DNA of 29,688 nucleotides. Source: a virus. The stretch lies in IMG/VR virus record IMGVR_UViG_3300037233_000077, positions 1 to 29,688 of that record, one strand, 5' to 3'. Shown in pieces: positions 6,575-14,050 of this stretch (position 1 is the stretch's first letter; each line of letters starts with the position of its first letter). Under the pieces are notes generated by a model. That model searched no databases and was not told the DNA's origin. It worked only from the letters and a program-made list of their open reading frames with translations. The position numbers were made by a program, and so were the translations under genes.

Positions 6575-6595
6575 ACCATTTAAGGAAGAGCCAGA

Positions 6596-7930
6596 ATGGC
6601 AACAAGTCAAGAGTTCGAGTATCTTCCATTAAATGAGATTACTGTAGATCGGGCCTCAAGGCAACGATCTAAGGTAGACCCAGGAGACTTGGTTGACTCC
6701 ATCAAACGCCTGGGTGTTCTAAACCCGATTATTATTACCAAGCAGAAAGTCCTCATTGCTGGCGAACGGAGGCTTGAGTCGGCTAAATTGGCTGGGCTCA
6801 AGAAAATCCCCTGTAGGTATTACGAGGATTTGACTGATACCCAGACCAAGTTGATCGAACTCGAAGAAAACCTAAAACGCAGCGACCTTCCATGGCGCGA
6901 CCAAGTTAGCGCGATAGTAAAGCTGCATGAACTCTACCGCTGCCTCCAGCCCAAATGGACTCAAGGCGCGACAGCAAGAGCTGCAGGGCTCAACGACACA
7001 ATTGTCTCCCAGGCCTTGCGTATCTATGAGTCCTTTGACTCTCCCAAAATTGCCCATGCGGCTGGCATTTCAGCCGCATTCAACATCCTGTCTCGCCAAG
7101 ACGACCGCGCTGCGGGCGATGCTATGAGCGAGATCATGGAGGCCGGGGCCAAGTTCTTTGACGAGCCAAAGCCAGTGATAGTAGACGGAGTGGAACAGCC
7201 ACCTGTGGTGGAACCCTACGTTCCACCGAGCAGCGACGCCAGTATTCTGCTGGCTGATTTCTTGGACTGGGCTCCCTCCTACGATGGGCAGAAGTTCAAC
7301 TTCATCCACTGCGACTTTCCATACGGGATAAATTTTAATACCGGGCCGCAGAGCGGCCGCGACAAATGGACAACCTATCAAGATGATCCAGAGATATACT
7401 GGCGCCTAATCCGCGCTCTTTGTGCGAATCTGGATCGCCTGATGGCCCACGAAGGCCATCTCATGTTCTGGTTTTCTATGGAGCACTACACGCAGACCCT
7501 AGAGACATTTGCCAAACTAGCGCCGAGTCTGGCATTTGATCGCTTTCCTTTAGTTTGGATTAAGACTGATAACGTGGGCGTGCTGCCTGATCCGAAACGT
7601 GGTCCCAGGAGAATCTATGAAACGGCCCTTATCGCTTCCAGAGAGGACAGGCTTATTGTCAAAGCTGTATCGAATGCTTATGGCGCGCAAACCGATAAAC
7701 GTCTGCATCCTTCTACGAAACCAGAACCTGTATTGCGCCATTTCTTCGAGATGTTCTGTGATGCTTCTACCAGAATGCTCGATCCTACTTGTGGTTCCGG
7801 CTCCTCGCTTCGTGCTGCGGAGAGTCTTGGCGCGAAACATACGCTTGGGCTTGAGCTGAGTGAGGAGCATTGCACAAGTGCTCGCTCGGCGCTGAGGCAA
7901 TTCCGCGCGCTTAGGGCGATCAGCAAGTGA
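6596..7930 (+). CDS. ParB-domain DNA methyltransferase fusion
   Basis: The start is ATG 6596, with AAGGAAG upstream. Residues about 8-110 form a ParB/Sulfiredoxin-like domain with the GERR box at 56-59 (LIAGERRLESAKLAGL). Residues about 200-435 are a DNA N4/N6 methyltransferase: motif IV as DFPY at 240-243, and later the SAM-binding DPTCGSGSS from 396. Catalytic motif before SAM motif is the beta-class order. The family is known in phages and may protect phage DNA from host restriction or mark it for packaging or partition. The motif IV Phe in place of the usual Pro (DFPY rather than DPPY) is a tolerated variation. The enzyme is expected to be orphan, as no restriction endonuclease is adjacent. 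Confidence 0.88.
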   Translation: MATSQEFEYLPLNEITVDRASRQRSKVDPGDLVDSIKRLGVLNPIIITKQKVLIAGERRLESAKLAGLKKIPCRYYEDLTDTQTKLIELEENLKRSDLPWRDQVSAIVKLHELYRCLQPKWTQGATARAAGLNDTIVSQALRIYESFDSPKIAHAAGISAAFNILSRQDDRAAGDAMSEIMEAGAKFFDEPKPVIVDGVEQPPVVEPYVPPSSDASILLADFLDWAPSYDGQKFNFIHCDFPYGINFNTGPQSGRDKWTTYQDDPEIYWRLIRALCANLDRLMAHEGHLMFWFSMEHYTQTLETFAKLAPSLAFDRFPLVWIKTDNVGVLPDPKRGPRRIYETALIASREDRLIVKAVSNAYGAQTDKRLHPSTKPEPVLRHFFEMFCDASTRMLDPTCGSGSSLRAAESLGAKHTLGLELSEEHCTSARSALRQFRALRAISK

Positions 7931-8115
7931 GTCATAAACCAGACCTTATAGCTGTCTACAATCTGACAGCTGGTATTACTCTTATTGCTTGGAAACTTAA
8001 AGAGGATGGCTTTGGTCGAGATGAGTGTTTTCGAATGGTATTATCACAAGACAGGGCACTCGGTATTGCTATAAATCTGCTTCAAACACTACACATTGGA
8101 GTAGACAAGAAGTGA
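7927..8115 (+). CDS. hypothetical protein, 62 aa
   Basis: GTG 7927 overlaps the methyltransferase stop (GTGA) and its own stop overlaps the next GTG (GTGA at 8112). The product is helical with a single Cys, and the gene is AT-rich compared with both neighbours. No motif is recognised. It is probably a small late-acquired gene that couples translation of the methyltransferase and the UDG-like protein. Confidence 0.55.
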   Translation: MSHKPDLIAVYNLTAGITLIAWKLKEDGFGRDECFRMVLSQDRALGIAINLLQTLHIGVDKK

Positions 8116-9239
8116 GCCAGCCCTTCACCCACACCTCTGGCCCCAGAGCCGCCAAGATCGTCCTAGTGGGCGAGGCTTGGGGCAAGGACGAGGCTGAGAT
8201 TGGTGGGAGGCCCTTTGTAGGCCAATCGGGGAGAGAGCTGGCCAGGATGCTCAACGAAGCAGGGATTATCAAAAATCCCCTTCCCGAGCGTTTCCTGTCC
8301 TCGCAAGATATGTGCAATTTCTGGGATATGAGCCCTGTGCTTTGCACTAATGTTCTTGCGCTTCGCCCTCCCGATAATAACCTAGATAAAGTCTGCGTTT
8401 CCAAAAAGGAGACCCCCTCTGACTATTCCTACCCCTCTCTCAAACAAGGCAAATACCTGTCACCTTCGCTATTGCCCGAGCTATCCCGCTTGCTCGAAGA
8501 AGTTGGCTCTTTTCCTCGGTCCCTCGTCATCGCCTTCGGCAATACAGCCTGTTGGGCGCTCCTGCGGACTACGAAGATTAGTTCTATTAGAGGTACAACT
8601 TCGTACTCAGTTCGTCTCGATAGGCCAAATGATCCAGATGTTAAGGTGAAGGTGCTGCCCACGTTTCATCCAGCAGCGGTGTTGAGGAACTGGAGTCTGA
8701 GGCCAGTTGTAGTGGCAGACTTGATGAAAGCGAAGCGCGAGGCGGAATTTCCCGAAGTCAAGCGGCCAGAGCGGGAAGTCCTCGTTGCAACCACCCTGGC
8801 CGAGATAGACCAGTGGTATAGAGAAAATAAAGATGCGAAGATAATCTCGGTCGATATTGAAACCGGCGCGGGGCAAATTAAATGTATTGGCTTTGCCTCT
8901 ACCAAGGAGCGCGCCTTAGTAATTAGCTTTGTAGATTTAAGAAAACCCGATTACAATTTCTGGCCAGAGGCCTCTAGCGAGGCCCTTGCCTGGAGTTGGG
9001 TAAGACGCATTCTTGATCTCCCCGCAGTGAAACTCTACCAAAACGGCTTGTACGATTTGCAATATATCTGGCGCATGGGAATAGTGTCGAGGAATTGCCG
9101 GGCAGACACTATGCTTCTACACCACAGTTTATTCCCCGAACTTCAGAAAGGCCTTGGCTTCCTAGGCTCGATCTATTCCAATGAACCAGCATGGAAGCTA
9201 ATGCGCTCCCACAATGAGGAGACCAAACGCGATGAATAA
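8112..9239 (+). CDS. UDG-like domain fused to N-terminal part of PolA-type 3'-5' exonuclease
   Basis: GTG 8112 overlaps the previous stop and has GGAG 10 bases upstream, giving 375 residues. Residues about 13-200 are a family 4/5-like uracil-DNA glycosylase domain: GEAWG at 20-24, GRPFVGQSG at 32-40 and HPAA at 186-189. Residues about 223-375 begin a DnaQ-like exonuclease: exo I Asp248 and Glu250 (SVDIET), exo II Asp315 (NGLYD). The protein stops before exo III. UDG domains fused to family A polymerases are known in phages such as SPO1. Here the missing exo III and the polymerase are in the gene at 11008. Motif 1 has Trp where Pro is usual, and no Fe-S cysteine set is visible, so glycosylase activity is uncertain. 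Confidence 0.82.
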   Translation: MSQPFTHTSGPRAAKIVLVGEAWGKDEAEIGGRPFVGQSGRELARMLNEAGIIKNPLPERFLSSQDMCNFWDMSPVLCTNVLALRPPDNNLDKVCVSKKETPSDYSYPSLKQGKYLSPSLLPELSRLLEEVGSFPRSLVIAFGNTACWALLRTTKISSIRGTTSYSVRLDRPNDPDVKVKVLPTFHPAAVLRNWSLRPVVVADLMKAKREAEFPEVKRPEREVLVATTLAEIDQWYRENKDAKIISVDIETGAGQIKCIGFASTKERALVISFVDLRKPDYNFWPEASSEALAWSWVRRILDLPAVKLYQNGLYDLQYIWRMGIVSRNCRADTMLLHHSLFPELQKGLGFLGSIYSNEPAWKLMRSHNEETKRDE

Positions 9240-9429
9240 ATTGCTAATAGCAGAATTGCTAACAGTTACAGAAAATATCAAACTAGCTATTAGTGAACTA
9301 AATGCAGATCGACCAGCAATGGCTTCTGGCTGTATAGGTGCATCTGCTTCTATACTTGAGAGCATCAATAAGAAATTGGCAAGACAACAAGGCTGGCCTG
9401 ATGAACAGTACAAAGTAAAAAGGAAATAA
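9232..9429 (+). CDS. hypothetical helical protein, 65 aa
   Basis: ATG 9232 overlaps the stop of the UDG-exonuclease gene by 8 bases; ATG 9214 is an alternative. The product is alpha-helical (LLIAELLTVTENIKLAI; SASILESINKKLARQQG) and the gene is AT-rich. It is the first of six genes that separate the two halves of the polymerase. No family is recognised. Confidence 0.55.
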   Translation: MNKLLIAELLTVTENIKLAISELNADRPAMASGCIGASASILESINKKLARQQGWPDEQYKVKRK

Positions 9430-9430
9430 A

Positions 9431-9814
9431 ATGCCTGAGCAAGTAGACATAGTTCGCACCGGCCTAGAGCAAGCCATCAAGCTCTGCCATGATAAGGCCA
9501 TCAAAAATGGCTGGTGGACAGACCCCAAGACCAAGCAAAGGATTTTGCGCAACAAGGGAGAGCTGCTTTGCCTGATCCACTCCGAAATAAGCGAAGCCAT
9601 GGAGGGGGAGAGGAAGTCCCTCATGGACTCCCACTTACCAAATCGCCGTTCTGCCGAGGTCGAGCTTGCCGATGCCCTAATTCGTATCTTCGACTACGCT
9701 GGCCAATTTGGCTATGACCTAGCCGGGGCCATGCTAGAGAAGCTAGTCTACAATGATGAGCGGTGGGACCACAAGCCTTCCGCTCGCTCGCAAGATGGAG
9801 GGAAGAAGTTTTGA
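9431..9814 (+). CDS. MazG-like nucleotide pyrophosphohydrolase
   Basis: ATG 9431 follows the previous stop by 1 base. The 127-residue product has the all-alpha NTP pyrophosphohydrolase signature, Glu52-x2-Glu55 (SEISEAMEG) followed by Glu78-x2-Asp81 (EVELADAL), the metal-binding residues of the MazG/dUTPase-2 superfamily. Such enzymes hydrolyse (d)NTPs to monophosphates and, in phages, are linked to nucleotide pool cleaning or lowering of host ppGpp. The specific substrate cannot be read here. It sits between the two polymerase halves, next to the UDG-like gene. Confidence 0.8.
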   Translation: MPEQVDIVRTGLEQAIKLCHDKAIKNGWWTDPKTKQRILRNKGELLCLIHSEISEAMEGERKSLMDSHLPNRRSAEVELADALIRIFDYAGQFGYDLAGAMLEKLVYNDERWDHKPSARSQDGGKKF

Positions 9815-9972
9815 CCAGTCAAACAAGGATAATTCTGATCGTGGCGCTGGGCTTTATGCTTACCGCTTGCGGCATGGCCATACTTTGGGGAGTCGGCGGA
9901 ATACTTTTATTCATTGGTCTTGGCCTTCTATTCACTGCCCTCACCGATTGGCTATCAGATTGGGCTGACTAG
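9811..9972 (+). CDS. small two-helix membrane protein with lipobox-like site, 53 aa
   Basis: TTG 9811 overlaps the MazG stop (TTGA) and has GGAGGG 8 bases upstream. Two hydrophobic helices are visible (IILIVALGFMLTACGMAILW and GGILLFIGLGLLFTAL), with a short acidic tail (DWLSDWAD). The stretch LTAC matches a lipoprotein signal (L-x-A-C), but the second helix makes a polytopic membrane protein more likely. It could be holin-like, yet no endolysin is beside it. The function is unknown. Confidence 0.6.
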   Translation: MTSQTRIILIVALGFMLTACGMAILWGVGGILLFIGLGLLFTALTDWLSDWAD

Positions 9973-9973
9973 T

Positions 9974-10366
9974 ATGGCAATACCACAACTCTATGATGTT
10001 GCCCATGATGAAATGCGTGATATCACACAGGCAGATGTAGATGCGCTAATGAAGATAGCTACTGTGATGGCAGCACTGCCAGAGGTAGCTATACCCAACA
10101 ATCCACGTTTTGATTTCATATTCAGATTAGCCCTGTACCCAAATCGCATGAGGCCAGGGCGCTGCTTTGTTGCTGAGGCAAAGGAAATTCTACCATATCC
10201 AGGTGTTACAGGTCTCAACGGAAAACTATTATATCCTAGTATACCAGATACGCCATTCGCTATACGCACTGATTTACCTATCGAGTTTGCTACTGCGTTA
10301 ATCTCACGGTGGAATAGCTTTATAGAAAAGCAGACTGACAAATATGCAGGCCAAAGGGAGGATTGA
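9974..10366 (+). CDS. hypothetical protein, 130 aa
   Basis: ATG 9974 lies 1 base after the previous stop, without an obvious ribosome binding site; coupling is likely. The gene is AT-rich relative to the replication genes around it. The product has a helical N-terminal part (DVDALMKIATVMAAL) and a Pro-rich middle. No motif is recognised. It belongs to the group of genes between the two polymerase halves. Confidence 0.55.
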   Translation: MAIPQLYDVAHDEMRDITQADVDALMKIATVMAALPEVAIPNNPRFDFIFRLALYPNRMRPGRCFVAEAKEILPYPGVTGLNGKLLYPSIPDTPFAIRTDLPIEFATALISRWNSFIEKQTDKYAGQRED

Positions 10367-10371
10367 ACTTG

Positions 10372-10797
10372 ATGCGCCACTATAAATCCGGCTCTACCTG
10401 GGCTCTCTGGCGCTGGACCTTTGTGCCGACAGGGTACATAACTAGGCTGCATTTAGTAAAAACCCCTTGGTTTGCTATCTGCCTCCACTGGCTTAACGGC
10501 CCAGACCCGGAGCCATATCTGCATGACCATCCGGTAGACTTTCTATCTATCGTCCTCCGTGGAGGCTATACCGAGTCCCTCGACTCCGGGCTTTCTATAG
10601 TATATCCTGGGGCTGTGACCCTTTCCCACAGAGTGAGGTTGTTCAACTTAGTATCTTGTGAGACAAAGCATAGAATTACGCAGGTTGAGCCCAATACCCT
10701 TACCCTAACCTTCATGGGACCGAAGATGCAAGATTGGGGTTTCTATCTTCCTTCTGGCCGAGTGTCTTGGCAAGAGTACAATAGGAGATACAAGTGA
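10372..10797 (+). CDS. cupin-like protein
   Basis: ATG 10372 is favoured because GGGAGG at 10356-10361 lies 10 bases upstream; TTG 10363 (overlapping the previous stop) is an alternative. The 141-residue product has HDHP (His51, His53) followed by SIVLRGGYTE (Glu68) and a later His in ETKHR, which fits the metal-binding pattern of a single-domain cupin. Aromatic residues are abundant. Cupins may be enzymes or sugar/metal binders, so no substrate is proposed. Confidence 0.6.
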   Translation: MRHYKSGSTWALWRWTFVPTGYITRLHLVKTPWFAICLHWLNGPDPEPYLHDHPVDFLSIVLRGGYTESLDSGLSIVYPGAVTLSHRVRLFNLVSCETKHRITQVEPNTLTLTFMGPKMQDWGFYLPSGRVSWQEYNRRYK

Positions 10798-11072
10798 AAA
10801 CCTATGCGCGCCATACCAGACAGCGTTTCGGTCTATTCTGGATAGAGGGTGATGGTATAAATCCTAAAACTATGCAGAAGACGCGGAGCCTATGTCTGTT
10901 CATCCCGCTCTTTCCTTGGTATGGGTGGACTTACAGTTTTACCACCGATACAGCATTCCGCGGTTGGTACATCTGGAGTCTGCGATTTAATGTATCTGTA
11001 GAGGTTCGTGTCTGCCGAGCAGAGCTTACCTTTGCTTCCCTATCCATGGCAGACTATTGTGCCCATAATTAA
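10794..11072 (+). CDS. hypothetical aromatic-rich protein, 92 aa
   Basis: GTG 10794 overlaps the cupin stop (GTGA). The product is rich in Trp, Phe and Tyr (LFIPLFPWYGWTYSF; FRGWYIWSL) and has three cysteines. Its last 65 bases overlap the start of the polymerase gene in another frame. It may be membrane-associated, but there is no clean transmembrane helix. No family is recognised. Confidence 0.5.
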   Translation: MKTYARHTRQRFGLFWIEGDGINPKTMQKTRSLCLFIPLFPWYGWTYSFTTDTAFRGWYIWSLRFNVSVEVRVCRAELTFASLSMADYCAHN

Positions 11073-12537
11073 AACCCACGAACTAGTTCAAGGCCAAGTA
11101 CTCCCGGAAAATCTCCAGGTCTATAATGGCTTGGACGCGATGATTACTCTTGAGTGCTTTGAGGCAATCTCCGCCCTTCGGCCAGGGCCAAATCTAATCT
11201 ACAATTTCGAGCGCGCCTTGCAAGGGCCAGCACTTGAAATGATGCTTCGGGGATTTCGTATCGACGAAATTGAGCGCCGCAACGGTGTAGTCCTGCTTAA
11301 GGGCCAGATTGGCAGACTTACTACCATCTTGGACCGTCTCGCGATAGAAGTCTGGGGCAAGCCTCTCAATCCTCGTTCCCAACAACAGCTGCAGAAATTC
11401 TTCTACACTGCTATGCAACTCCCCGAGCAATGGACTTCCAAACGGGGAGAGAGAAAGCTCTCCATGAACCGGGAGACTTTAGAGAAATTGCTTACCTACT
11501 TCCACGCGCAACCAGTGATATTGTGCATCTTGGGTATAAGAGAACTGGCCAATCAGCTGAACGTATTAGAGACGGAGATAGACACAGATGGGCGCTTGCG
11601 TCAGAGCTATAACATCGCAGGGACTGAAACGGGGAGACCTAGTTCGAGTAGTAATGCCTTCGGCACAGGCACGAACATCCAGAACATCACGCATGAGCTT
11701 CGCACAATTTTTATTGCTGATGTTGGCTGGAAACTGGCTGAGATTGATTTCGAACAGAGTGAGGCGCGAGATATTGGGTGGCTCTGTTGGGTTATCTTCG
11801 GCGACTCCACGTATCTGGACCATTGTGAAAGTTACGACCTCCACACGGCAACCGCGCGGCTTGTCTGGAAAGACCTCCCGTGGGGGAAGGACAAAGCGCA
11901 GAATAGGCAAATAGCGGAGAGGCCCTACTACAGGCATTTCTCTTATCGTGACATGGCAAAGCGAGGAGGCCATGCGTGCAATTATCTGGTCTCTGACTTC
12001 ACCATGGCTCGTCATCTAAAGATCGACCTCAAGCTCGCCTCAGCCTTCCAGAAAGCCTACTATTCTGCCTATTCTGCCATCCCCAGATTGCATCGTTGGG
12101 TCGCGCAAGAAATCCAGACCAAGGGCAAGCTAACCACTTGCTTCGGTCGCACCAGGGAGTTCTTTGGGAGGCATAGCGATGAGGCAACGCTCCGCGAAGC
12201 CGTTGCCCACTGCGGCCAAAGCCCCTCAGCGGATAGAACCTCCCTATCCATGTGGCGCGTTTGGCACAAGATGAGGGGCATTCAATTACTGCATGAGAAC
12301 TACGACTCGATCATATTCCAATACCGTGTAGAGCAGGAAAGCAGTATTCTCCGTGAGGCCATGGAGCTAACCCAAATCCCGCTCTTCCACAATAACAGAA
12401 AGTTCACCGTGCCAGTTGACTGTAAGGTGGGCTGGAACTGGGGAGATTGGGATGAGACCACAAATCCCAATGGCCTCAAGAAATACAAGGGCCAAGACCT
12501 ACGCAAGCGAGTAGAGGGGCTAGATCGTGTCCTCTGA
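11008..12537 (+). CDS. family A DNA polymerase, C-terminal part (exo III plus polymerase domain)
   Basis: The start is GTG 11008 (TTG 11032 or GTG 11059 possible), with GAGG close upstream. The 509-residue product begins with about 34 residues of new sequence, then exo III Tyr39-x3-Asp43 (YNGLD). Polymerase motifs follow: TG-RPSS near 208-213, motif A Asp247 and Glu252 (DFEQSEAR), motif B Arg314 and Lys318 ending near Tyr326, and motif C Asp433 (YDSIIFQY). Catalytic aspartates are present; motif C carries Ser where Pol I has Glu. The enzyme would replicate phage DNA. Its proofreading exo I and exo II residues are in the gene ending at 9239, so the two proteins must associate for a whole exonuclease domain. 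Confidence 0.88.
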   Translation: MSAEQSLPLLPYPWQTIVPIIKTHELVQGQVLPENLQVYNGLDAMITLECFEAISALRPGPNLIYNFERALQGPALEMMLRGFRIDEIERRNGVVLLKGQIGRLTTILDRLAIEVWGKPLNPRSQQQLQKFFYTAMQLPEQWTSKRGERKLSMNRETLEKLLTYFHAQPVILCILGIRELANQLNVLETEIDTDGRLRQSYNIAGTETGRPSSSSNAFGTGTNIQNITHELRTIFIADVGWKLAEIDFEQSEARDIGWLCWVIFGDSTYLDHCESYDLHTATARLVWKDLPWGKDKAQNRQIAERPYYRHFSYRDMAKRGGHACNYLVSDFTMARHLKIDLKLASAFQKAYYSAYSAIPRLHRWVAQEIQTKGKLTTCFGRTREFFGRHSDEATLREAVAHCGQSPSADRTSLSMWRVWHKMRGIQLLHENYDSIIFQYRVEQESSILREAMELTQIPLFHNNRKFTVPVDCKVGWNWGDWDETTNPNGLKKYKGQDLRKRVEGLDRVL

Positions 12538-12763
12538 GACTGACAAAATCCTCAAAGATATGCTGGCACACTACCGCGCCGAGTCTCCCTTACCCATGGT
12601 GCGCTTCGTAGAAAAGATGGGGGAGGGAGAATCACCGCTCTTGGTCTTGCTCTTATATCAAATGCAGCACATGACTATAACCATGCAAATGATGTGCAAA
12701 GAATTGGAGCTGGATGCTGTAGGCCATTTCGTTACTGACGTTGCTCCGCCAAAAGGCAACTAG
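12527..12763 (+). CDS. hypothetical Met-rich helical protein, 78 aa
   Basis: GTG 12527 overlaps the polymerase stop by 11 bases. The product is helical, with a Met-rich hydrophobic segment (LLVLLLYQMQHMTITMQMM). It lies between the polymerase and the helicase-like gene, so a replication accessory role is possible, but there is no motif to support it. Confidence 0.55.
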   Translation: MSSETDKILKDMLAHYRAESPLPMVRFVEKMGEGESPLLVLLLYQMQHMTITMQMMCKELELDAVGHFVTDVAPPKGN

Positions 12764-12766
12764 ATT

Positions 12767-13975
12767 GTGGACTGGATTGAAGACTTCCTTGACTACACCT
12801 CCGGTCTCCCATCTCCGAAGATATTTCGGCAGTGGGCTGGGATTGCCGCCCTAGCAGGGGCGCTGGAGAGGCGCGTTTGGGTAATGTCTGCTGGCAGGCC
12901 GGTGTACCCCAATCTATATACCTTGCTCGTTGCAACCCCGGGAGTAGGAAAGAATGTCATCCAAGAGGCGCATAATCTCTGGTTCCAGAGTAAGAAATTC
13001 AAAGTTGCCCCCAATTCAATCACCAAAGCAGGACTTGTTGATGCTCTCGCTGAAGCTGGGACAACTATTGTGCTGTCTGATGATCTTATTGAGTATCATA
13101 CTATGTTGGTTGCCAGCGCTGAATTTGGTGTCCTGGTCCCGGCCCACGACCTTGAGTTTCTCTCCGTACTTAACTATATATTTGATAATCCTCCTAGTTA
13201 CTCTGAACGTCGCCGCTGGGTCAATGGTGGTAAGGAGATAGTAATTGTCAACCCACAGCTCAACATCATCGCTGGCACCCAGCCGGGGTTTCTATCCGCG
13301 CTCTTGCCAGAAGAAGCCTGGACTATGGGCACTACATCCCGCCTAATCATGGTGTATGCCAGCGAGGCGGTCCAAGTAGACCTCCATCTGGAAGAGCACG
13401 GCGCGGTCCATGAATACACCGCCAAGAACAAATCCCACGGCCAAGCCCTCATAGACCGACTCTCTGCGCTCTTTGATATCCATGGTGCGTTCTACTGGAC
13501 TCCCGATGCAGCGCGCGCAGCCAAGTCCTGGTACGATAACAAGTGCCCCCCACAGCCAGGGCACAGCAAGTTATTCCACTACATCCCTCGCCGCTTCATC
13601 CATGTACTAAAACTGGCCATGGTGAGCAGCGCCTCGCAGAATGACAAAATGATAATCACTTTAGAGGACTTCGACCGGGCGAGAGAATGGCTCTTGGATG
13701 CTGAACTAAAAATGCCCGATATCTTCCGCGAAATGACGCAGCGCAGCGATACTCAAATCATCCAGGAAATGCACCTATTCCTTTGGGGCCTCTATTCTAA
13801 AAAGAAAGAGGCCATCCATGAGTCACACTTGGTGGATTTCCTCCAGGCAAGAGTGCCAAGCGAGAAGGTGTTTAGAATAATAGAAGTTGCCGAGAAAGCA
13901 AACTTTCTTATACGGGAAGCAGGTTTGAATAAGATGTATCGGCCTCGGCCTCTCCACGCGCGCGGGGTTGAGTAA
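12767..13975 (+). CDS. DUF3987-like P-loop ATPase, probable replicative helicase/primase component
   Basis: The start is GTG 12767, 3 bases after the previous stop; product 402 residues. The N-terminal segment SPKIFRQWAGIAALAGAL and the P-loop at 56-63 (ATPGVGKN) resemble the DUF3987/primase-helicase family common in phages. Walker B-like IVLSDD is at 101-106, and a sensor-like LNIIAGTQPG lies near 165-175. The residue after the P-loop lysine is Asn63, where Ser or Thr is normal. It is the last gene of the + strand block and is followed at once by a terminator-like hairpin. Helicase activity is inferred from the family and position. Confidence 0.72.
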   Translation: MDWIEDFLDYTSGLPSPKIFRQWAGIAALAGALERRVWVMSAGRPVYPNLYTLLVATPGVGKNVIQEAHNLWFQSKKFKVAPNSITKAGLVDALAEAGTTIVLSDDLIEYHTMLVASAEFGVLVPAHDLEFLSVLNYIFDNPPSYSERRRWVNGGKEIVIVNPQLNIIAGTQPGFLSALLPEEAWTMGTTSRLIMVYASEAVQVDLHLEEHGAVHEYTAKNKSHGQALIDRLSALFDIHGAFYWTPDAARAAKSWYDNKCPPQPGHSKLFHYIPRRFIHVLKLAMVSSASQNDKMIITLEDFDRAREWLLDAELKMPDIFREMTQRSDTQIIQEMHLFLWGLYSKKKEAIHESHLVDFLQARVPSEKVFRIIEVAEKANFLIREAGLNKMYRPRPLHARGVE

Positions 13976-13999
13976 GGGCTTGGATATAGGCCCACTTTT
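13976..13999 (+). terminator. terminator-like hairpin at the end of the + strand block
   Basis: GGGCTT (13976-13981) and AGGCCC (13988-13993) pair with one G-U, leaving a 6-base loop. ACTTTT follows. It starts directly after the TAA of the helicase-like gene, where transcription must end before the convergent - strand block. The T run is only 4, so strength is uncertain. Confidence 0.5.
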
Positions 14000-14050
14000 G
14001 GAGTCTAAAGTAACCCACTATTCCTTTTTGCCTAACACCCTGCTGTCCAT

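Noticed and set aside
9234-11106. Group I intron splitting the polymerase gene
   Set aside because: The edges fit (exon ends in T, insert ends in G, frame restored), but overlapping genes fill almost the whole insert and only about 35 bases remain at its 3' end, so a catalytic intron core would have to overlap coding sequence. Kept only as an alternative.
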